Positions 33,814 to 42,040 of a stretch of DNA of 49,485 bases are shown here, one piece after another. The notes beneath the pieces are model-generated. The model saw nothing but the letters and a program-made list of their open reading frames with translations, did no database searches and had not been told where the DNA came from. Positions within the stretch are counted from its first letter, which is position 1, and each line of letters opens with the position of its first letter. Position numbers and translations under genes: made by a program. This stretch comes from Methylobacterium gossipiicola (GTDB taxonomy: Bacteria; Pseudomonadota; Alphaproteobacteria; Rhizobiales; Beijerinckiaceae), in contig NZ_FOPM01000026.1 in assembly GCF_900113485.1 (NCBI RefSeq), positions 1 through 49,485 of the forward strand, written 5' to 3'.

Positions 33814-34556
33814 GGCGCCACCCCGAGGCGAGCCTTGAGTTCCGGCGCCGTGAGATCGTGGCCGAAGCCCGGCGAGCCTATGGCGAAGCCGTCGGCTTTG
33901 GCCAGCGGACCGACCACCACGGGATCGAAGCCCGCATCGCTCACGAGTTTCGCCACGGTCGCGAGGGCCTGCGGATCGTCGCCCGCGAGGGGGATCGCCA
34001 TGCGGCCGCCGTCGCGATGGGCGTTCTTAGCGAAGATCCTGTAGTTCGCCGCGTTGAAGCCGCGCACGATCCGGGCGCCGCGCAGGTACTTCGCCGAGAC
34101 CACCGCGATGCCCTGATCCTTCACCTCTCCGTAGACCTCGCCGTCGCGGGCCTGGGTGGCGTTGCCGGCGTCAATGACGGTCTTGCCTTCGAGCGCCGTG
34201 CCGTAATCCCGCGCGATCTGCGGATAGGCCTTGTAGGGCACCGCGATGAGCACGACGTCGCCGAAGGCGATGGCCTCGGCGGCCGTGCCTGCGCGGGCCT
34301 TGGGGCCGAGGCTCTCGACCAGCCCCTTCAGTTCCTCGGGATGGCGGGAGGACAGCATGACCTCATGGCCGGCCTTCGCCCACAGGCCGCCGAGGGTGCC
34401 ACCGATGTTGCCGGCCCCGATGATACCGATGCGGGCCGGCTGGGACGCGCCCTGCGCCCAGGCGGGCGGCCCAGCCAACAGGGCGAGACCCACGCCGAGG
34501 GCGAGGGCCGCACGGCGGGACGGCGCCTTCCGGCGGGTGGCGGAGCTAGAGCGCAT
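33810..34556 (-). CDS. Exported F420-oxidoreductase-like NAD(P)-binding protein
   Basis: A 248-residue Rossmann-fold protein of the NADPH-dependent F420 reductase/pyrroline-5-carboxylate reductase-like group. The first 35 residues are a signal peptide with KAPSRRAALALGVGLALLAG and cleavage near AWA; the RR pair suggests the Tat route, which exports folded, cofactor-loaded proteins. The dinucleotide motif ARIGIIGAGNIGGTLGGLW follows at once. Further motifs are VLIAVPYKAYPQIA and VIDAGNATQARDG. F420 itself is not expected in this lineage, so the real cofactor is probably NADP. The ATG at 34556 has GGAGG upstream and overlaps the end of the aldo-keto reductase gene by 11 bases. Confidence 0.82.
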   Translation of the reverse strand: MRSSSATRRKAPSRRAALALGVGLALLAGPPAWAQGASQPARIGIIGAGNIGGTLGGLWAKAGHEVMLSSRHPEELKGLVESLGPKARAGTAAEAIAFGDVVLIAVPYKAYPQIARDYGTALEGKTVIDAGNATQARDGEVYGEVKDQGIAVVSAKYLRGARIVRGFNAANYRIFAKNAHRDGGRMAIPLAGDDPQALATVAKLVSDAGFDPVVVGPLAKADGFAIGSPGFGHDLTAPELKARLGVAP

Positions 34557-35475
34557 CGACGAAGGCCTCCATTCGGGCACGCTGGACGGCGTCGGGCAGG
34601 CGGCCGCGCGCGGCGCCGAGATTGTCCTCGACGTAAGCCACCTTGGCCATGCCGGGGATCGGGCAGGTGACGGCCGGATGGGCGAGGACGTATTTCAGGA
34701 AGAATTGCGGCCAGCTGGCGCAGTCGAACTCGGCGGTCCAGGGTGGGAGATCGCGCCCCTGCACCGCCTTGAACAGGCGATCGCGCCCGAACGGCACGTT
34801 GACCATCACGGCGATCCCCCGTTCGGCGGCGAGGGGCAGGATGCGCTCGGCCGCGCGGCGATCATCGAGGGCGTAGTTCACCTGCACGAAATCCAGGGTC
34901 TCGCGGCGCATCAGGGCTTCGAGATCGGCGAACTGAGTGTCCCGCCACACGGTGACGCCGAGATAGCGGATGCGCTTCTGGCCCTTGAGGTCGCGCAGGG
35001 TCGCGAGGTTCGCGGTCGGATCGATGAGATTGTGCACGGCGACGAGGTCGATCACCGCCGTGTTCATGCGCTTGAAGGAGCGTTCGATCTCGGCGAGACC
35101 CGCCTCGCGTCCGGGCGTGCCGACCTTGCCGCACAGGAACACTTTTTCCCGCAGGCCCGGCTCGGCCAGGATCAAACCGAGGACGTCCTCGGCCGTGCCG
35201 TAGCTCGGGGCCGTGTCGATGACCGATCCGCCCAGAGCCTCGAAGCGCCGCACGGCCTCGCGCAGGGGCGCGATCTTGTCCGGTGTCGGCTCGACCTCGT
35301 AGCGGCGCGAGGTACCGATGCCGATGGCCGGCAGGGTCTCGCCGGAGGACGGGATCGGGCGGCGGATGAGCCCCTCCGGCTCGGCCCATGCGGGGGAGAC
35401 GGCTCCGCCGAGGACTGGCAGCGCGAAGGGAAGCAGGCCGGCGCCGGCCAGGACGGCGCGTCGGGACGGATGCAT
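34546..35475 (-). CDS. Tat-exported aldo-keto reductase
   Basis: A 309-residue aldo-keto reductase. The start MHPSRRAVLAGAGLLPFALP is a Tat-like signal (SRRAVLAG) ending near AWA. The ATG at 35475 has GAGGAG upstream; the frame stays open 12 codons further. The barrel shows PAIGIGTSRRYEVE, the catalytic tyrosine region VIDTAPSYGTAEDVLG, VFLCGKVGTPGRE with the catalytic lysine, and VDLVAVHNLI with a histidine, so the DYKH set is plausibly complete. The late CPIPGMAKVAYVEDNLGAAR binds the NADP phosphate in related enzymes. It is the first gene of the operon. An exported AKR is unusual, because NADPH is cytoplasmic. Confidence 0.88.
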   Translation of the reverse strand: MHPSRRAVLAGAGLLPFALPVLGGAVSPAWAEPEGLIRRPIPSSGETLPAIGIGTSRRYEVEPTPDKIAPLREAVRRFEALGGSVIDTAPSYGTAEDVLGLILAEPGLREKVFLCGKVGTPGREAGLAEIERSFKRMNTAVIDLVAVHNLIDPTANLATLRDLKGQKRIRYLGVTVWRDTQFADLEALMRRETLDFVQVNYALDDRRAAERILPLAAERGIAVMVNVPFGRDRLFKAVQGRDLPPWTAEFDCASWPQFFLKYVLAHPAVTCPIPGMAKVAYVEDNLGAARGRLPDAVQRARMEAFVDAL

Positions 35476-35546
35476 CGGACCGGGCTCCTCACGCAGGTGG
35501 GTCCCCCTCACTTAGGGCACGCCGGCGCCGGGAGGAGGCCGGTCCG

Positions 35547-38500
35547 TCAGGTGAGCGCGCGCTGCAGGGCCGTGGCGAAGCCGGTGAATTCCACGGTGCG
35601 GCGCCGGTAGCATTGGAAAAACCGCACGCGCCCGGAAAGCAGCGCGGCCCTAGGTATCCCGAGTTCGAACCCGCCGCCAAGGGCCTGGGCCGTGCCGAGA
35701 TGGGCGGCGATGTCCGGCCGGGCGAGGCGTGCCGCGATGCAGGCGCGCGGCCGCCCGGTGGCATCGTCCCACAGGGCGAAGGTGCAGAGCACGTCGCCGA
35801 GGCCCCGCGCGAAGCCCCAGCCCCGGCACGTGACGAGTCCGGACGCGGGCGACCGCGTGGCCTGCTCGATGGCCGGCGCCCGTTTCAGGCGCTTGATGAA
35901 GCGCCGACGGAAGGCCGCCGGCATCGTCCCGTCGAAGCGATAACGATCCGGTCCGTCGACGATTTCGAGGTGCGCGGGCCCCTCGTCCCGCCCCGAGGGG
36001 CCGTCGTCGAGGACGATTGCGTAGCGGCCCGGCTCCAGGCCGGTGAGGGCCGCGACGAGTCGGAAGGTTCCGTCGCCCGCCGCCCCGGGGGTGCCGCGGG
36101 CCAGCCATTCCGTGCCGTCCGCCCCCCGCAACCGGAGACTCGGCCCAGCATCGGTGGCGCCTTCGAGCCGGCCCGCGACGGCCCATAAATCCCCCGGCGC
36201 GGCCAGGAGCACGCCTCCGGCCTCCGAGAGATTCTGACGGATGTCGCGCAGGGCGGGACCGGCTCCGGCCGAATCGCCACGGATGAAGCGCGCGAGCGCC
36301 CCATCCGTGGTGCCAGGGGCGAAGACTCGGCCGAGGCCGAGGGCCACGAGGCCGCCCGCGCGGTCGGTCTGGACGAGATCGAGGGTGTGGGGACCGAAGT
36401 CGAGGCCGGCGACATCGACGGTCCCGATGAAGCCGGCCCGCGCCGCGTCGGGGTCGCCGAGGCTGGCGGCCACATCCGCCCGCTCGTCGGGATGCAGCGC
36501 CGCGTAGACCGTGCGCGACGGGCCGGTGAAGCGCAGATAGGTCCGCGACGGCGGCGGGGCGTCGAGACGGCGCAGCCATCCCTTCACGGAGAGGTGACGC
36601 AGGACGAGGTCGTGGCCGGTTGGATGCGCGATCTCCCGGTCGTCGAGGCGCAGGCCATCGCGGACGAAGGCCAGGGCCGGATGCGTGAGGGGGAGCACGA
36701 TGGCGGGGGGGCTCGCCTCCGCCTCGGGCAGGGCGTCGAGGAGGGGCACGGCGGGCCGGGCGACCGCGCCCGTTGGTGTCGTGGAATTGGCACCGTCCCA
36801 CTGGATGTCGCGCAGCACCCAAGAGTGGGCGTTCACCCGCAGGCCCATTTCCGTGAGGGACAGGTCGAAGGTGACGCGCACCCGGTCCGGGACCCGGTCA
36901 TGTGGGCACGGATGGGCGGCGATGAGCCGTTCGTAGACGTCCCGTACCCCGTCGAGATGCGCCGCCACGGTGGGGAAGCGTTTCGCCCGCACCACCGCCC
37001 GCATCCGTTCGAGGCGCTCCGGATCGTGAAAGAGATCGAGGAGTCGCGCCCGCACGGTGCCGGGATCGTGGGGCGGAACCAGGAATCCGTCGACCCCGTC
37101 CGTCACCCGCTCGGCCAGCGCCCCCAGGGCGGTGACCACGGGCACGAGGCCGGCTTGCCACGCCTCCGTCAGGGCGATGACGTAGGTCTCGGGCCAGGTG
37201 GAGAGGTGGAGCGAGACGTCGCACCCCGCCAGCAGGGCGTGGATGGCGTGCGGTTCGTAAGGGCCCGAGAGGGTGACGCGGTCGGGTGGAAGCCCCCGCA
37301 GGCGCCCGGCATGGTGCGCGTCGATCCGGCCGAACACCTTGAAATGGATCGGATACTCCTCGCAGATCCGCATGAGTTCGATGATGTCGTCGCCGCCCTT
37401 GTGTCCGGCGAAGTTGCCGAGCACCGCGACGGTGAGCCGGGGCGCATCCTCCAGCGCCAATGGCGTCCGTCGCGCCACCAGGGGGGCGTCGAACGGGGCC
37501 AGCATCGGCAGGGTGACGATGCGGTCGGCCTCGATCTCCGGATAGAACGCCCGCAGGTAGGCGCCCGTCCCCGGCGTGCTGGCGACGAAGGCGTCGATGG
37601 CGCGCACCACGCGCGACACGAATCCGTCGCGCCGCGCCTTCGCCCCCGGCGGATAGTTGCTCGCGGCGACGAGGCAGGCGTCGCACTGGTCGCGCCCGCG
37701 CGCCACCACGTCGCAGAAACGCCCGGCATGGTCGAGGAGCAGCCAGCGCTCGCAGACGAGGTAGTGGTCGTGCAGATGATAGACCACCGGCACGCCGCAG
37801 GCCTTCGCCACGAGCGGCAGGCTGAGCGGCAGGTGGAGCAGGTGGTGGATGTGGACGAGGTCCACCCGGTGCTCGAACAGGATGCGCTCGAACACGCCCT
37901 CCACGTGGGGATCGGTGAGCTTCGGCAGGCCGATGGCGCCGCACTCCACGGTCTCGCTTACCCCCCGCCCTTCGAGGCGCAGGGACCAGCGCCCATCGTG
38001 CAGGAGGGGAAACAGGAACAGCACCTCGTAATCGGGTGCCAAGCCCGCCAGGGCCTCCTGATAGATCTCGACGCCGCCGCCGCCCCGATAGCCCGCGCGG
38101 TTGTGGCTGAGCATCAGAACCGTGCGGGCGGTGGCCCGTCGCCGGGGACGCGGCCGGCGCGACAGGGCCGAGGCCGCGTCGAGGATCGCCGCCACACGGT
38201 GGTCGTAGAGGTGCTCGGCCCGGGTTCGGGCACGGGCCGCCCGCGCCGCCGCGATCCGCGCCTCCGGCCGCTCCAGCATCGTGGCGATGACCGCCGCGCC
38301 CGCCGCGTCGTCGGCGCACAACGCGATCTCGGCCCCGGGCTCGTAATAGTCGCGGATCTCGGGCTCGGGCGAGATGACCACCTGAAACCCGCCGGCCAAG
38401 GCCGTCTCGAACAGCCGGGGCGGCGGCGTCGAGCCCTGGGCCTGGCTGGCGTCGGAGGCCGAGAACACCCGCGGCAGGGTGAGGACGACGCGGCTGCGGT

Positions 38501-39125
38501 TGGCCAGCCGAGCGAAATCCCGGTTGCCGCAGCGCCAATCGGTGACGAGCCCCGGATCGTCCAGGGCGGGCGGGCCGATATAGGGGTTCCACGGCAGGGC
38601 GAGCTTGACCTTCAGGTCCGGCGGCAGCGTCGCCAGGATCGCGTTCAAGCTCTCCACCCGGTTCGGCCAGGCGGTGCCGATGAACAGGAGGTCGTAGAGA
38701 TAGTCCCGGTCGTCGCCGAGCACCGGCAGGTCCTGGAACAGGCTCGCGGCCGCCAGCGGCAGGTGCCGGGCGCGGCCGCCATAGGCCGGAACGCTGGCCC
38801 GGTCGTTGGTGAAGACGAGGTCGAACCCCGTCGAGCAGCGCACGTTGTCGGCGCGCTCGTAGGGGTCTTCCGTGGTCCAGAGAATGCTCAAGGGGGCCAG
38901 CGCCGCGAGGCGGCCGAGGATCGGCGCGTGCTTGCGGGCGCCCCCGAAGGCGATGAGCGTGTCGTGCCCCTCATCCACCAGGGCCTCGAGGGCATCGGCG
39001 TGCCCGGCGAGGCGGACCCGCGCCACCTTCGGGTGTCGCCTCAGGGCGTCCGCGATGGCCAACACGATGTAATGGTTGTGCGTGCCCGGCTCCGTGTCGA
39101 GGAGCAGGATCGAGAAACCCGCCAT
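35547..39125 (-). CDS. Large multidomain glycosyltransferase (CgeB-like plus GT4)
   Basis: A 1192-residue protein with at least three parts. Residues 1-330 are CgeB-like (DUF3880/glycosyl transferase type), with THNHYIVLAIADALRRHP, SILWTTEDPYERADNV, DLVFTNDRASVPAYG and the late GSTPPPRLFETALAGGFQV. Residues about 335-735 are a GT4 domain, with MLSHNRAGYRGGGGVEIYQEAL, VVYHLHDHYLVCERWLLLD and LTEAWQAGLVPVVTALGALAE. The last 450 residues have a beta-rich look (GTVDVAGLDFGPHTLDLV and similar) and no family I recognise. I chose the ATG at 39125, 17 bases after the upstream glycosyltransferase, because the conserved sequence begins there. The two transferase halves imply that one protein adds two sugars in sequence to a glycan. 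Confidence 0.85.
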   Translation of the reverse strand: MAGFSILLLDTEPGTHNHYIVLAIADALRRHPKVARVRLAGHADALEALVDEGHDTLIAFGGARKHAPILGRLAALAPLSILWTTEDPYERADNVRCSTGFDLVFTNDRASVPAYGGRARHLPLAAASLFQDLPVLGDDRDYLYDLLFIGTAWPNRVESLNAILATLPPDLKVKLALPWNPYIGPPALDDPGLVTDWRCGNRDFARLANRSRVVLTLPRVFSASDASQAQGSTPPPRLFETALAGGFQVVISPEPEIRDYYEPGAEIALCADDAAGAAVIATMLERPEARIAAARAARARTRAEHLYDHRVAAILDAASALSRRPRPRRRATARTVLMLSHNRAGYRGGGGVEIYQEALAGLAPDYEVLFLFPLLHDGRWSLRLEGRGVSETVECGAIGLPKLTDPHVEGVFERILFEHRVDLVHIHHLLHLPLSLPLVAKACGVPVVYHLHDHYLVCERWLLLDHAGRFCDVVARGRDQCDACLVAASNYPPGAKARRDGFVSRVVRAIDAFVASTPGTGAYLRAFYPEIEADRIVTLPMLAPFDAPLVARRTPLALEDAPRLTVAVLGNFAGHKGGDDIIELMRICEEYPIHFKVFGRIDAHHAGRLRGLPPDRVTLSGPYEPHAIHALLAGCDVSLHLSTWPETYVIALTEAWQAGLVPVVTALGALAERVTDGVDGFLVPPHDPGTVRARLLDLFHDPERLERMRAVVRAKRFPTVAAHLDGVRDVYERLIAAHPCPHDRVPDRVRVTFDLSLTEMGLRVNAHSWVLRDIQWDGANSTTPTGAVARPAVPLLDALPEAEASPPAIVLPLTHPALAFVRDGLRLDDREIAHPTGHDLVLRHLSVKGWLRRLDAPPPSRTYLRFTGPSRTVYAALHPDERADVAASLGDPDAARAGFIGTVDVAGLDFGPHTLDLVQTDRAGGLVALGLGRVFAPGTTDGALARFIRGDSAGAGPALRDIRQNLSEAGGVLLAAPGDLWAVAGRLEGATDAGPSLRLRGADGTEWLARGTPGAAGDGTFRLVAALTGLEPGRYAIVLDDGPSGRDEGPAHLEIVDGPDRYRFDGTMPAAFRRRFIKRLKRAPAIEQATRSPASGLVTCRGWGFARGLGDVLCTFALWDDATGRPRACIAARLARPDIAAHLGTAQALGGGFELGIPRAALLSGRVRFFQCYRRRTVEFTGFATALQRALT

Positions 39126-39141
39126 GATGTGTGCGGTCCCG

Positions 39142-40179
39142 TCAGCGCCCGGCCACGGCGAGACGCGGCCGCTCCGACACCCGTTCCATCGCGGCGGTAC
39201 TGCGGCACAGGGCGAGGATGCGGGCGGCCCTTTGCGCGTAGGTGTGTTCGCGCAAGGCCCGGGCCTGGGCGCGGGCCGCGACGGCCTGGATCGCGGCCGG
39301 ATCGTCGAGGGCCTGCTCGATGGCACGGGCGATGTCGGCGACCCCGTCCACGAGCAGGATTTCCCGGCCGGGCTCGAACAGGTCGCAGATCTCGAGACCC
39401 GTGGCGAAATAGAGCTGCGCCGAGCCGGCGAGCGCCACCTCGAAGGTGCGCGGCCCTGGGGTGGCCGGCGGCAGGGCGAAGCGGCGGTTGGCGATATCGA
39501 GGTCGCGACCGATGTTCAGGGTCAGGCGCGCCCCTGCGGCATGATCCGCCATCTCGGCCGGGCTGAGACGCCGGTTCGCCGCGCAGCGGATGTCGGACGG
39601 CCAGTCGGCGCCGAGGATCGCCACGGGATGGCGCGACAGCAGGGCATCGGCGCGGCGAATCAGGGCAACGCGGTTCGGATAGGCGACCCCGCAGAAGAAC
39701 ACCACGTGCTCCCGCTCCGCCACCGGCACGAGGGCGCGGAAGTGGCGAGTCCGCGAGGCGGCCAGCGGCAGGTGGTGGACGTTGCCGTGCCGGTAATGGT
39801 GCACGGCCCAGGAATCGTTGGAGAAGATAATGTCGGCGGTCAGTTCGGCCTTGAACGCATAGTCGAACTCGTAGGGATCGTCGGTCAGCCAGAGGGCGAG
39901 TTCGGCCCCGACCCCGTCCGCCGCGCGGCGTAGCCCCCGCAGATCGGACGCATCCGGCACGATGCTGCCGACGGCGACCACGAGATCGGGGCGAAACTGG
40001 CGGATCGCGCCGGGGGCGAGATCGAGGGGCACCGCCTTCACGGTGTCCGCACCCAGGATTTCGGTGAAACCCTCGGCGAGATTCGGACGGATCACCGCGT
40101 TGGTGTTCAACCCATCCTGAAACGTGCTCGTCACGAGCACTTTTTGCCGCCCGACACCTCGACCGCTGTGGAAATTCAT
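39142..40179 (-). CDS. CgeB-like glycosyltransferase
   Basis: A 345-residue protein similar to the N-terminal third of the next gene product. Shared features are the ALWLTDDPYEFDYAF segment with DIIFSNDSWAVHHYR, and the late PPATPGPRTFEVALAGSAQL with the donor-site-like FEVALAG. CgeB-type proteins are GT-B fold transferases named after a spore-coat protein of Bacillus; in Gram-negative bacteria they occur in surface-glycan loci. The ATG at 40179 was chosen; a TTG eight codons upstream is also open. The gene lies 16 bases before the 1192-residue protein and both are presumably one transcript. Confidence 0.82.
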   Translation of the reverse strand: MNFHSGRGVGRQKVLVTSTFQDGLNTNAVIRPNLAEGFTEILGADTVKAVPLDLAPGAIRQFRPDLVVAVGSIVPDASDLRGLRRAADGVGAELALWLTDDPYEFDYAFKAELTADIIFSNDSWAVHHYRHGNVHHLPLAASRTRHFRALVPVAEREHVVFFCGVAYPNRVALIRRADALLSRHPVAILGADWPSDIRCAANRRLSPAEMADHAAGARLTLNIGRDLDIANRRFALPPATPGPRTFEVALAGSAQLYFATGLEICDLFEPGREILLVDGVADIARAIEQALDDPAAIQAVAARAQARALREHTYAQRAARILALCRSTAAMERVSERPRLAVAGR

Positions 40180-40324
40180 TCCGTGGCTCGGACCCAATAC
40201 CAAAATATGACCGTTTGACTTTACGAATCCCGGAACAATAAATCCGAGCTCTCAGATTGTCCATGTATCCCATACGGACCAGTATTTGGGATGATCCGGC
40301 AAAATAGAATATGACAATAAGAAA
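40180..40324. promoter_or_regulatory. AT-rich divergent promoter region of the glycan locus
   Basis: About 145 bases, markedly AT-richer than the flanking genes, separate the minus-strand CgeB-like gene from the plus-strand operon. Promoter boxes for both directions are expected here. The AT-rich words AATAAA, AATAGAATATGACAATAAG and TTTGACTTTACG are candidates for -35 and -10 elements, but I cannot assign them. Confidence 0.5.
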
Positions 40325-42040
40325 ATGAGCCGGGATAAATCGGCAATTCCGGCGTCGGAGGTCAGAACCGCCGAAGCGTCGGCCTTCGACATCCGCGCGC
40401 TCCATCCGTTCCGTACCCATCTCACCGGCTCGATCCGCGTCACAGGCGCCGATCCCGAGACGGTTGCCGCCTTGCGTGAAACCGCCCTCTCGGTGGCGAC
40501 GGGGGATGCTTCATCCAGCGAAACCGGGTTCGACGCCGTGGTGCTGATCGATCCGTCGGACGAGGCATTCGGCACGGCCTCGGCCGCCCTGAAGCCGGGC
40601 GGTCACCTCATCGTGGTGGTGGAGAACGGCCTGAACCTGTCCCGCGCCGTGCACGGAACGGGCGGACCGCTCGGCCTGTTCGCGGAGCGGGATGGCCGAG
40701 CGGGCGTGGGGCACCAACCGCCCACCCATCCAGGTCTACGGGACCGTCTCGCCGAACTCGGCCTGACGCGGCAGGACTGGTGGTTCCCGTTTCCGAGCCA
40801 CCGCCTCGCCCTCAGCCTCGTCTCCGCGCGCGGGCTGGCAGCGGGCGAAGGGGAGTTCGATCCTGGCCTCCTCGCCGCCGACGCCGCGGCGTTCGCGCCT
40901 TCGGTTCCCGAGGCCGAGCGGCCGGCGCTGCGACGCGCCTGGGCGGGCGCAGCCCGGGCGGGCCTGTTGAGCGCGTTCGCCCCCGCCTTCGTGGTGGTGG
41001 CCTCGTCCGCGCCCCTGCCCCCCGACGACCGTCTCGCCCTGCATTTCGGCCATCGCCGCCGCGCGGCCTTCGACAAGGTCGTGAGCTTCGCGCCCTGCGG
41101 CGACGGGATCCGGGTGAGCCGCACCCCCCTCCATCCCGGCCTGCCGCGCACGGTGGAGGGCGTCACCAACCGGTTCCCGGATGAGACCTATATCCCCGGC
41201 GTGCCGTGGCAGGCGGCTTTGCGGACGCGGATGGCCGGGGACGGCTGGACCCTCGCGGACCTGATCGCCTGGGCCTCGATCTGGTGGGAGGCCGTGCGGA
41301 CGCTTCACGCCGGCGGAGCCGAACTCACCCTCGCAACTCTCCTGCCCGGTGGCGCCGTCGATGCGATTCCCCGCAATCTCCTGTACCGGGACGGCGCGGC
41401 GGTCTTCATCGATGCCGAATGGGAGATCGAGTGCCTTACGGCCGGTCATCTCCTCGTGCGCGGCCTCGTCAACGCGCTCACCGATGTCGAGGTCTGCGGC
41501 GTTCCGGCCTCGGGCCTCGAGCTGTCCCTGCTGCCCCTTGTGCGGGCCACCGCCCAAGGCCTGGGCCTGCCCCTCGACGGTGAAACCCTCGACGCGATCC
41601 TCGCCCGCGAGGCCCGGTTCCAGACCCTCGTGAGCGGGCGCCCGACGCGCCGCGACCGCGCCTGGCTCGCCGCCACCCGGCTGCCGGTGCGAACCGCTCT
41701 CTCGGCCCCCTTCGCGGAGCGCGACCGCATCATCGCCCGCCTCGAGGGCGAAGTCGCGGCCCTGCGGGCTGAAGCGGAGAGGCGGGTCGCCGCCGTCACG
41801 GAAGAGCTGGACGAAGCCCGCCGCCGAACCGACCGGGTCATCCGCTACGCGGCGGAACTCGACCGGGAGCGCGGGCGCCTGACCGCCGCGCTCGACGGCG
41901 CACGGGCTCGCGTCGATGCCTTGGAGGCCGATCTTCATAGGCCGCCGGCCCGCAGGCGATACCGGATGCTGTCCGACATGGTCGGCACCGTGCTGCCCAC
42001 CGGTCTACGCCGAACGCCCAAGCCGGACAGCGGCGCATGA
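40325..42040 (+). CDS. Methyltransferase-like protein with C-terminal coiled coil
   Basis: A 571-residue protein. Residues about 75-130 (FDAVVLIDPSDEAFG, then LKPGGHLIVVVENGLNLSRA) look like the second half of a SAM-dependent methyltransferase Rossmann fold, as seen in proteins of polysaccharide loci, but the glycine-rich SAM loop is missing. Residues 200-430 are an unrecognised domain with AVFIDAEWEIECLTAGHLLVRG. Residues about 485-545 are a charged heptad-like coiled coil (RIIARLEGEVAALRAEAE and onwards). The ATG at 40325 has a weak site (AAGAAA). Its stop overlaps the next gene by four bases (ATGA). Such proteins often organise or terminate glycan chains, but this is inference. Confidence 0.72.
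   Translation: MSRDKSAIPASEVRTAEASAFDIRALHPFRTHLTGSIRVTGADPETVAALRETALSVATGDASSSETGFDAVVLIDPSDEAFGTASAALKPGGHLIVVVENGLNLSRAVHGTGGPLGLFAERDGRAGVGHQPPTHPGLRDRLAELGLTRQDWWFPFPSHRLALSLVSARGLAAGEGEFDPGLLAADAAAFAPSVPEAERPALRRAWAGAARAGLLSAFAPAFVVVASSAPLPPDDRLALHFGHRRRAAFDKVVSFAPCGDGIRVSRTPLHPGLPRTVEGVTNRFPDETYIPGVPWQAALRTRMAGDGWTLADLIAWASIWWEAVRTLHAGGAELTLATLLPGGAVDAIPRNLLYRDGAAVFIDAEWEIECLTAGHLLVRGLVNALTDVEVCGVPASGLELSLLPLVRATAQGLGLPLDGETLDAILAREARFQTLVSGRPTRRDRAWLAATRLPVRTALSAPFAERDRIIARLEGEVAALRAEAERRVAAVTEELDEARRRTDRVIRYAAELDRERGRLTAALDGARARVDALEADLHRPPARRRYRMLSDMVGTVLPTGLRRTPKPDSGA

Noticed and set aside
32413..34044. Long plus-strand open frame opposite the transporter gene
   Set aside because: Charged, motif-free antisense translation; the minus strand encodes a clear 12-segment membrane protein.
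36387..39566. A plus-strand open frame of more than 1000 codons opposite the large glycosyltransferase
   Set aside because: Its composition (Gly, Arg, Glu, His-rich without motifs) is that of an antisense frame; the opposite strand shows clear glycosyltransferase motifs.
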